A DNA stretch of 12,004 bases from Thermoplasmata archaeon. GTDB taxonomy: Archaea; Thermoplasmatota; Thermoplasmata; Lutacidiplasmatales; UBA184. This document shows, one piece after another, positions 6,728 through 12,004 of this stretch (positions are counted from its first letter, which is position 1; every line of letters begins with the position of its first letter). The stretch lies in assembly GCA_030038885.1 (NCBI GenBank), contig JASHQY010000052.1:1-12004 (forward strand). Direction: 5' to 3'. The position numbers and the translations under genes are program-made. The notes beneath the pieces are model-generated. The model made no database searches, was not told the origin of the DNA, and worked only from the letters and a program-made list of their open reading frames with translations.

Positions 6728-9160
6728 ATGTCCGGGCCGGAGACGTCCCGCGCCTCGGCGGTCCCTCCGATCTTCGGACGGGCCGAGGCGGTGACGGAGG
6801 TCGAGCGCGCGCTCGACCGGTCGCGGGGCGGCACCGGCGAGGGGCTCCTCCTCTCGGGCGAGGACGGGGTCGGCAAGAGCCTCTTCCTGCGGACCGCGAT
6901 CGCGCGCGCCCGCCACCTCGGGTTCCACGTCCTCGCCGGGCGCGCGCTGCCCCAGGAGATCCCGCAGCCGTTCTCGCTCCTGCGCGACCTCGTGAGGACC
7001 CGCGACCACCCCGCGCGCGACGAGCGCTCGGCGGGCGGGCCGGAGCTCGCGCTCCCGGTCTTTTTGTCCCCGGCGAGCGGGGAGACCGCGGTCGCGCGGC
7101 TCTCCGATCCCACCGAGCCGACCTCCGAGTCGGAGGGGCTCGCGACGATGCTGACGCCGCTCGACGCCCCCGGCGAGTGGATGGGCACCGTCCGCAACGA
7201 GCTCTACGCCTCCGTGGTCCAGTACCTCACCGAGATCGCGAACGAGCAGCCGCTGCTCCTCGCGATCGACGACCTCCACTTCGCGGACGGGGCCTCGATC
7301 GAGTTCCTGAGCCGGCTCGCGCCCGAGCTCGGCCGCTTCCCGATCGCCGTGATCGCGACGGTCGCGACCGGCAGCCGGATCCCGGCGGCGGTCCGGGAGC
7401 CGATCGAGTCGCTCGCGCGCTCGACGACCGTGCGGACGGTCCCGCTCCGGCCGCTCACGACCCCCGACGTGCTCGAATTCGCGCGCTGGCTGCGCCGGGG
7501 GATCCCGGCCGACCCCGCGGACGTGCGGCGGTGGCAGGCCCAGACCGAAGGCAACCCCCTGTTCATCGAGCAGCTCGTGCGGTCGACGACCGGCGTCGGC
7601 GAGCGAACGGACGCCGCGGCGTCCGGGGGGTCCAGCGACCTCAACGAGATCCTCCGGGCCCGGGTCCAGGAGCTCGGCGAGACCGAGCGCCGGACGCTCA
7701 CCTATGCCGCGCTGCTCGGGAAGGAGTTCGCGTTCGCGAGCCTGGTCGCGATCTCCGAGCTCGACGAGGAGCGGGTCACCGAGAGCCTCGACCGGCTGGT
7801 CGCCGGCGGGCTCCTGCGGGAGAAGGGCGACGAGGTCTGCGAGTTCGTGACCGAAGGCGTCCGCGCCGGGGTCTACGCGGAGCTCACCGAGACCCGACGC
7901 CGGATCCTCCACCGGCGCGTCGGGCGGGCGCTCGAGGAGCGGGGGATCGCGAGCGAGTTCGAGCTCGCCCGGCAGTTCTACCTCGGGCGGGACGACGCGA
8001 AGGCGGCCGAGTACAACTTCCGCGCCGGGGTCAGCGCGATGCGCGGGTTCGCGTTCGAGACCGCGGTACCCCACTTCGAGCGCGCGCTCGAAGCCGAGCG
8101 GCGCCGGCCGGACCGGAGCGCGGCGCGCGAGGTCCGGATCCTGGTCGAGCTCGGCCGCTCGTTCGACGAGCTCGGCGACTTCCCCCGCTCGGAGGTCGTG
8201 CTCTCCGAAGCGGTCCTGCTCGCGCGGACCCGGCCCGAGCTCGACCCCGAGCTCGCCCGCGCGCTGCTCGGGCTCGCCCAGACGCGGCAGGACCAGAGCG
8301 ACTACCCGTCCGCCGAGGCGCTCGCCGAGGAGGCCTACGGCCGGCTCGAGCGGGTCGGCTCGCCGCGGGAGGTCATGACCGCCCACCGGGTCCTCGGGAT
8401 CGTCTGCTGGCGGCTCGGCCGCCTTCCGGACGCCGAGCGCCACCTGCGCCTCGCGCTCGAGATCGCGGAGCGCGAGGGGACCTCGGCCGAGCGCGGGCAC
8501 GCGCTCGTCGACGTCGCGAACACGATGCTCCTGCGGGACCAGCAGCAGTTCTCCCAGGCGCTCGAGCTCTACGAGCGGGCGGCGGAGCTCTTCGGCTCGG
8601 GCCAGGACCTGCCCGCGCGCGCCCGCGTACTGATGAACCGCGCGGTGCTCCTCTACTCGTCCGGCCGACAGGAGGAGGCGCTCCGTGGCCTCGACCGGGC
8701 GATCGAGGCCGCCGAGCGCTCCCGCTCGCCGGTCTGGATCGGATACTGCTACCTCAACCTCGCGCTGATGCAGGCCGAGCTCGGCCGGCCGGAGGTCGCG
8801 CGCCCTGCGCTCGAGCGGGCCGATGCGCTCCTCACCCCGCTCGGGGACCGGCTCGCCCCCGAGCAGATCGCGCTCGCGCGCGGACTCCTCGCGGAGGCGG
8901 AGCGAGAGTTCGACGCGGCGGAGGCGCACCTCGGGGACGCGCTCCGCCAGGCGCGCGAGCTGAACACCGAGCCCGAGGTCTCGGAGATGCTGTTCCGCCT
9001 CGCGCACGTCGCGTACGCCCGCGGCGACGTCCGCGCCGCGCGGGCGAAGCTCGCGGAGGCGCGGGCCGCGGGGCTCGACGCGAACCGCAGCGACCTCGCG
9101 GCGCGCGTCGCCGAACTCGACGCCGCGCTCGCGCGCGCGGACGGACCCCCTACCGTTTAA
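6728..9160 (+). CDS. STAND-type AAA ATPase with winged-helix and TPR array
   Basis: This 810-residue predicted signal-transduction ATPase belongs to the MalT/LuxR-like class. The AAA_16-type NTPase starts almost at the N-terminus (IFGRAEAVTEVERAL, 15-29). Walker A is GEDGVGKS (44-51), Walker B is LLLAIDDLH (176-184, D181/D182) and the late GNPLFIEQL (275-283) is typical of the class. Between Walker A and B lies a low-complexity, likely disordered stretch (about 92-150). A winged-helix region (about 305-410: LTYAALLGKEFAFASLV, then LDRLVAGGLLRE, then RRRILHRRVGRALEE) leads into TPR-like repeats to about 790, such as FSQALELYERAAELF and PDAERHLRLALEIAE. Such proteins usually use ATP to oligomerise in response to a ligand sensed by the repeats. 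No DNA-binding helix-turn-helix at the C-terminus and no N-terminal effector domain is visible. It directly follows its ATPase-less paralogue, and a methyltransferase gene follows after 25 bp. Confidence 0.92.
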   Translation: MSGPETSRASAVPPIFGRAEAVTEVERALDRSRGGTGEGLLLSGEDGVGKSLFLRTAIARARHLGFHVLAGRALPQEIPQPFSLLRDLVRTRDHPARDERSAGGPELALPVFLSPASGETAVARLSDPTEPTSESEGLATMLTPLDAPGEWMGTVRNELYASVVQYLTEIANEQPLLLAIDDLHFADGASIEFLSRLAPELGRFPIAVIATVATGSRIPAAVREPIESLARSTTVRTVPLRPLTTPDVLEFARWLRRGIPADPADVRRWQAQTEGNPLFIEQLVRSTTGVGERTDAAASGGSSDLNEILRARVQELGETERRTLTYAALLGKEFAFASLVAISELDEERVTESLDRLVAGGLLREKGDEVCEFVTEGVRAGVYAELTETRRRILHRRVGRALEERGIASEFELARQFYLGRDDAKAAEYNFRAGVSAMRGFAFETAVPHFERALEAERRRPDRSAAREVRILVELGRSFDELGDFPRSEVVLSEAVLLARTRPELDPELARALLGLAQTRQDQSDYPSAEALAEEAYGRLERVGSPREVMTAHRVLGIVCWRLGRLPDAERHLRLALEIAEREGTSAERGHALVDVANTMLLRDQQQFSQALELYERAAELFGSGQDLPARARVLMNRAVLLYSSGRQEEALRGLDRAIEAAERSRSPVWIGYCYLNLALMQAELGRPEVARPALERADALLTPLGDRLAPEQIALARGLLAEAEREFDAAEAHLGDALRQARELNTEPEVSEMLFRLAHVAYARGDVRAARAKLAEARAAGLDANRSDLAARVAELDAALARADGPPTV

Positions 9161-9161
9161 T
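9155..9161 (+). promoter_or_regulatory. TATA-like box of the methyltransferase gene, overlapping the ATPase stop codon
   Basis: GTTTAAT is centred about 28 nt before the ATG at 9186 and contains the TAA stop (9158-9160) of the STAND ATPase. No Shine-Dalgarno precedes the ATG. Promoter and stop codon thus appear to share bases. Confidence 0.55.
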
Positions 9162-9185
9162 CGGCGCTCCCGCTCGGACCGCCCG

Positions 9186-9995
9186 ATGGCCGACGTCCTC
9201 CTGCCCCGGCGGGCGGCGCCCGACGGCTCGCCGTTCCCGGACCGCCGCGACCCGGGCTTCGAGCGGGACGTGCGCCGGATGTTCTCCCACATCGCGCGCC
9301 GCTACGAGTGGTTCGACCACGTCGCGTCGCTCGGCAGCGACCTCGTGTGGCGGCCCCGCGCGCTCTGGGACCTCGACCGGTTCCGCGCGGGGGGGCCGGT
9401 CCGCCGCATCCTCGACCTGGGGTGCGGGACCGGGGAGCTGACCCGGCGCGTCGCCCGCCACTTCCCGACCGCGACGGTCGTCGGCGTCGACTTCACGACC
9501 GCGATGCTCGCGGCCGCGCGCCGACGCACGGCCGGGGCGGCCGGGCGGGAGCGGATCGCGTACGGGCGCGCGACCGCGATGCGCCTTCCGTTCCCGGACG
9601 GGTCGTTCGACCTCGCGACCAACGCCTTCCTCGCGCGGAACCTGCTCGACCTCGACGCCGCGCTCGCCGAGATGCGCCGTGTCCTCCGCCCCGGCGGGGT
9701 CCTCCTGACCCTCGAGATCACGGAGCCGGTCGCCCCCGCGGTCGGCGCGCTCTTCCACGCGTACTTCGATCACGTCGTGCCGTGGCTCGGGGCCGCGGTC
9801 GACAGCGCGGGACCCTACCGCTACCTCCCCGAGTCCCTGCATCGCCTGCCGCCGCGCCCGGCGTTCCGGCAGGCGCTCCGGCGCGCGGGCTTCGGGCGGA
9901 TCGCGCTCGTGCCCCAGTCGCTCGGGATCGTGACGACGTTCCTCGCCGAAGCGGACGGGGACGGCCGGGTCCCCGCGCCGGAGCGCAGGGGTTAA
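9186..9995 (+). CDS. menG: UbiE/MenG/COQ5-type quinone C-methyltransferase
   Basis: This 269-residue SAM-dependent methyltransferase most likely adds the ring C-methyl group to demethylmenaquinone or a related archaeal quinone. The N-terminal signature FSHIARRYEWFDHVASLGSD (33-52) matches the family's F..IA..YD..N...S.G pattern. SAM motif I is ILDLGCGTGE (75-84), with the acidic ribose-binding residue in VGVDFT (D102). The segment from NAFLARNLLDLDAALAEM to RRVLRPGGVLLTLEITEP (146-181) is the strongest family marker, corresponding to AFGLRN.D...AL.EM.RVLKPGG..L.LE.S.P in UbiE. PYRYLPESLHRLP (210-222) corresponds to Y.YLP.S...FP. It has about 30 extra residues ahead of the core compared with a typical UbiE. 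No other quinone biosynthesis gene is in view, so the quinone is unknown, and another small-molecule substrate is possible. Confidence 0.86.
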   Translation: MADVLLPRRAAPDGSPFPDRRDPGFERDVRRMFSHIARRYEWFDHVASLGSDLVWRPRALWDLDRFRAGGPVRRILDLGCGTGELTRRVARHFPTATVVGVDFTTAMLAAARRRTAGAAGRERIAYGRATAMRLPFPDGSFDLATNAFLARNLLDLDAALAEMRRVLRPGGVLLTLEITEPVAPAVGALFHAYFDHVVPWLGAAVDSAGPYRYLPESLHRLPPRPAFRQALRRAGFGRIALVPQSLGIVTTFLAEADGDGRVPAPERRG

Positions 9996-9997
9996 GT
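9991..9997 (+). promoter_or_regulatory. TATA-like box before the aminotransferase gene, overlapping the menG stop
   Basis: GTTAAGT contains the menG TAA stop (9993-9995). It is centred 40 nt before the ATG at 10034, about 10 nt further than the other boxes, so an mRNA from it would have a short leader of roughly 12-15 nt. Confidence 0.45.
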
Positions 9998-10021
9998 CGC
10001 CGCGCGCCCGCTCCGACGGGC

Positions 10022-10027
10022 GAGGGG
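10022..10027 (+). promoter_or_regulatory. candidate Shine-Dalgarno of the aminotransferase gene
   Basis: GAGGGG lies 6 nt before the ATG at 10034. It is the only convincing purine-rich Shine-Dalgarno-like element in front of any start in the window. It fits the predicted short leader, which the other genes lack. Confidence 0.45.
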
Positions 10028-10033
10028 CTCCGG

Positions 10034-11149
10034 ATGCCGTTCGATGCGCTCCGCTTCGCGTACGACCACCGCTCCGAGGTCGCGTGGCTCGGCCAGAACA
10101 CGAACCACCTCGTGCCCCCGGAGGTCGTGCGCGGGGCGCTCGAGGCGGCGATCCGGGAGCGGCGCTACGAGGGCTACCCCTACGGGCCGGGCGATCCCGA
10201 GCTGATCGACCTGGTCGCCCGGGACCTCGGCGTCCCCGGGATGACGCCGTTCCTGACGGCCGGCGGCACCGAGTCGCTCTACATGATCGCGCGGGCGCTC
10301 CTCGGGCCCGGGGACGAGGTCGTCGCGTCCGACCCGAGCTACCTCATCATCCATCGGTTCATCGAGCTCGCCGGGGCGCACACCCGCAACCTCGACGTCT
10401 ACGCGCCGCCGTACCGGCTGACCGCGGAGCGGATCCAGGAGGCGATCGGCCCGACGACCCGCATGATCCTGCTGATCGACCCCTTGAACCCGCTCGGCTC
10501 CGCGTACCCGCGCGAGGAGGTGCGCGCGATCGCCGAGCTCGCGCACGACCACCACCTGACGCTCCTCCACGACGTCACGTACCGGGACTACGCCGACCAC
10601 CCCGCGCTCGCGGCCGAGTTCGCGCCCGAGGCGACCGTCACGGTCTGGTCGGTCTCGAAGAACTGCGGGCTCGCGGGCCTGCGGATCGGCGGGTTCCTCG
10701 CGACCGCGGAGCGCACCCGCGCGATCGCCCGCTTCAACACGAACGACCTCGGGGTCAACATCCTCGCCCAGGTCGCCGCGATCGCCGCGCTCCGGACGAA
10801 GAGCACGTGGTTCGGCGCGGTGCGGCGCCAGACGCGCGAGAACGGTGCGCGGATCCGCGCGACGGTCGCCGGAGTGCCGGGCGCGTCGCTGCCCGTCTAC
10901 CCGTCGCAGGCGAACATGATGGCGATCGACCTCACCGGCCTCGGGCTCTCGCCCGAGGCGGTCCAGCAGGAGCTGCTCGAGCGGCACGGGGTGTTCGTCC
11001 GTGCGGGCACGTACCTCTCGATCGCCCACGGGGCCGAGTTCGTGCGGGTCTCGTTCTCGAACCCGCCGGCCGACCTCGCCCGGTTCGAGCGCGCGTTCCC
11101 CGAGGCGATCCGCGCCCTCGCCCCGCGGGCGGTCCCCCGGCCCGCCTAG
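10034..11149 (+). CDS. PLP-dependent aminotransferase, class I/II (fold type I)
   Basis: This 371-residue cytoplasmic enzyme exchanges amino groups between an amino acid and a 2-oxo acid; the substrate is not readable. Family landmarks appear in order. YPYGPGDPEL is at 48-57. TAGGTESLYMIARALLGPGDEV (75-96) is the cofactor phosphate region, and DPSY is at 100-103. NPLG (152-155) is in place of the usual NPTG, and D180 with Y183 (HDVTY) contact the PLP ring. SVSKNCGLAGLRIG (206-219) carries the Schiff-base lysine K209, and R338 in FVRVSFSNP should bind the substrate carboxylate. The GLAGLRIG form resembles histidinol-phosphate aminotransferase and relatives, but no his genes are nearby. The same frame is open upstream inside menG, yet no start codon lies between the menG stop and 10034. 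Its stop overlaps that of the convergent TYW2-like gene. Confidence 0.92.
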   Translation: MPFDALRFAYDHRSEVAWLGQNTNHLVPPEVVRGALEAAIRERRYEGYPYGPGDPELIDLVARDLGVPGMTPFLTAGGTESLYMIARALLGPGDEVVASDPSYLIIHRFIELAGAHTRNLDVYAPPYRLTAERIQEAIGPTTRMILLIDPLNPLGSAYPREEVRAIAELAHDHHLTLLHDVTYRDYADHPALAAEFAPEATVTVWSVSKNCGLAGLRIGGFLATAERTRAIARFNTNDLGVNILAQVAAIAALRTKSTWFGAVRRQTRENGARIRATVAGVPGASLPVYPSQANMMAIDLTGLGLSPEAVQQELLERHGVFVRAGTYLSIAHGAEFVRVSFSNPPADLARFERAFPEAIRALAPRAVPRPA

Positions 11150-11973
11150 GGCGTCGGGCGGATCGGCACGTCGACGACGACGTGGACCCGGCCGGGCCCG
11201 TACGGTTTCACCGGGCGTGCCGCGCTCGGGCCGATCGGCACCGCTCCGGTCGCCCGCACGGCCCCGTCGACCCGGCGCGCCGCCTCCGCGAGCCCGCCGT
11301 GCGCGTCCGCGATCGTATGGACGTGGAGCGCGCCCCCCGCCGGCCGGACGAGCCCCGCCGCGAGCGGGACCCAGGGCACCGCGTCCGGCAGGTACCCCAG
11401 GAAGACGTGGTCGGCCGAGCGCTCGGGGAGCGGGAGCGCCCGGTTGTCCCCGAGCCGGCAGTCGAGCTGCGCGGCGACCCCGTTGCGTTCGGCGTTCGCG
11501 ACGAGGTAGCGGTACGCCTCGGGGTTCTTCTCGACCGCGACGACCCGAGCGGCCCTCCCGAAGCGCGCCGCCGGGATCGCGAAGTAGCCGATGCCGGCGA
11601 ACAGGTCGACGACGGTCTCCCCGGGGCGCACGAGCGCCCCCGCGCGGCGCCGCTCGGCCCGGTTGCCGGCCGCGAACATGATGCGGGCGGCGTCGAACCG
11701 CCACCGGATCCCGTGCTCGACGACCTCGGTCTCGGTCGTGGTGCCGGCGATCCGCTCGACGTGGGGCCGACGGAACTCCCCGCGGACCGGCCCGACCCGA
11801 ACGAGCACGGTCGCGACCCCGAGCTCGGCGCACCACGCCGCTCCGAGGACCGGGAAGTACGGCCGGAAGTGCTCGGGGAGGCGCAGGAGCAGCACGCGGC
11901 CCAGGCGCTGGTAGCCGGCGGGCATCGCGCGCGCGAGCGCGAGGCCCCCCGCCGCCGCGAGGCGGGCCCGCAC
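11146..11973 (-). CDS. taw2: TYW2/Taw2-like tRNA-Phe wyosine aminocarboxypropyltransferase (5' end uncertain)
   Basis: This protein of at least 275 residues is predicted to transfer the 3-amino-3-carboxypropyl group of SAM to the wyosine precursor at position 37 of tRNA-Phe. Residues are numbered from a GTG at 11973. GYQRLGRVLLLRLP (20-33) opens the N-terminal region. RFDAARIMFAAGNRAERRR (92-110) matches the Trm5/TYW2 linker; the M-F-x-x-G-N-x-x-E-R form is the TYW2 version. VVDLFAGIGYFAIP (121-134) is SAM motif I, with an acidic ribose-binding residue in AVEKN (E148). GDNR (175-178) and FLGYLP (191-196) stand where Trm5 methyltransferases have an N-P-P/N-L-P motif, which favours TYW2 over Trm5. 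The frame stays open to the window's right edge, so the true start may lie outside. An ATG at 11925 (MPAGYQRLG) is another option. It overlaps the aminotransferase stop by 4 bp. Confidence 0.85.
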   Translation of the reverse strand: MRARLAAAGGLALARAMPAGYQRLGRVLLLRLPEHFRPYFPVLGAAWCAELGVATVLVRVGPVRGEFRRPHVERIAGTTTETEVVEHGIRWRFDAARIMFAAGNRAERRRAGALVRPGETVVDLFAGIGYFAIPAARFGRAARVVAVEKNPEAYRYLVANAERNGVAAQLDCRLGDNRALPLPERSADHVFLGYLPDAVPWVPLAAGLVRPAGGALHVHTIADAHGGLAEAARRVDGAVRATGAVPIGPSAARPVKPYGPGRVHVVVDVPIRPTP

Positions 11974-12004
11974 GCGGTCCGCCGGTGGTCGGCGCGGTCC
12001 CCGC

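Noticed and set aside
7061..7065. T5 run inside the STAND ATPase gene, considered as an archaeal terminator
   Set aside because: A single short run within an intact reading frame (residues 111-113) with no boundary nearby.
6701..9292. Very long minus-strand open frame (863 codons) opposite the STAND ATPase gene
   Set aside because: It is the antisense shadow of a GC-rich gene: its product is Arg/Glu/Pro/Leu repetitive with no domain, while the plus strand has Walker motifs and TPRs.
9992..11836. Minus-strand open frame of 614 codons covering the aminotransferase and most of the TYW2-like gene
   Set aside because: It conflicts with two well-supported genes and has a repetitive Arg/Asp/Gly composition.

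Overview
The window looks archaeal. The prolyl-tRNA synthetase is the archaeal/eukaryotic type with a C-terminal four-Cys zinc domain, one protein belongs to the archaeal DUF373 membrane family, and a TYW2/Taw2-like wyosine enzyme lies at the right edge. Most genes have a short AT-rich TATA-like box centred 28-31 nt before the ATG and no Shine-Dalgarno, as expected for leaderless archaeal mRNAs. The DNA is very GC-rich (about 70% by eye), and the proteins are rich in Arg/Ala rather than having the extreme acidity of haloarchaea. A high-GC Thermoplasmatota-type lineage is my best guess, from inference only; the sequence has no rRNA to settle it.

Layout. Positions 1-102 may hold the tail of an upstream gene. 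Next come glutamate dehydrogenase (141-1400) and a COG2236-like phosphoribosyltransferase (1426-2100) on the plus strand. The phosphoribosyltransferase overlaps tail-to-tail with a DUF373 membrane protein on the minus strand (2051-3139). DUF373 is divergent from proS (3270-4697) across a 130-bp region carrying both promoters. ProS converges on a small two-TM protein (4714-4974, minus), which is divergent from an ATPase-less TPR protein (5107-6681). Then follow co-directionally a STAND-type ATPase with TPRs (6728-9160), a UbiE/MenG-type methyltransferase (9186-9995) and a PLP aminotransferase (10034-11149). The last converges on the TYW2/Taw2-like gene (11146-11973 or beyond, minus), with the two stop codons overlapping in one CTAG. 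No stretch over 300 bp lacks a gene, and I saw no tRNA, rRNA, CRISPR array or insertion sequence.

How the genes fit together. Most are housekeeping: glutamate/ammonia metabolism, nucleobase salvage, tRNA charging, quinone methylation, amino-group transfer and tRNA-Phe modification. They appear to be mostly separate transcription units with their own promoters, even where gaps are only 25-46 bp. The least ordinary part is 4714-9160. There an ATPase-less paralogue sits directly upstream of a complete STAND ATPase sharing its winged-helix/TPR architecture, and neither has a recognisable effector domain. A small membrane protein is divergent from the pair. This may be an uncharacterised signalling or scaffolding module, but the sequence does not show its output.
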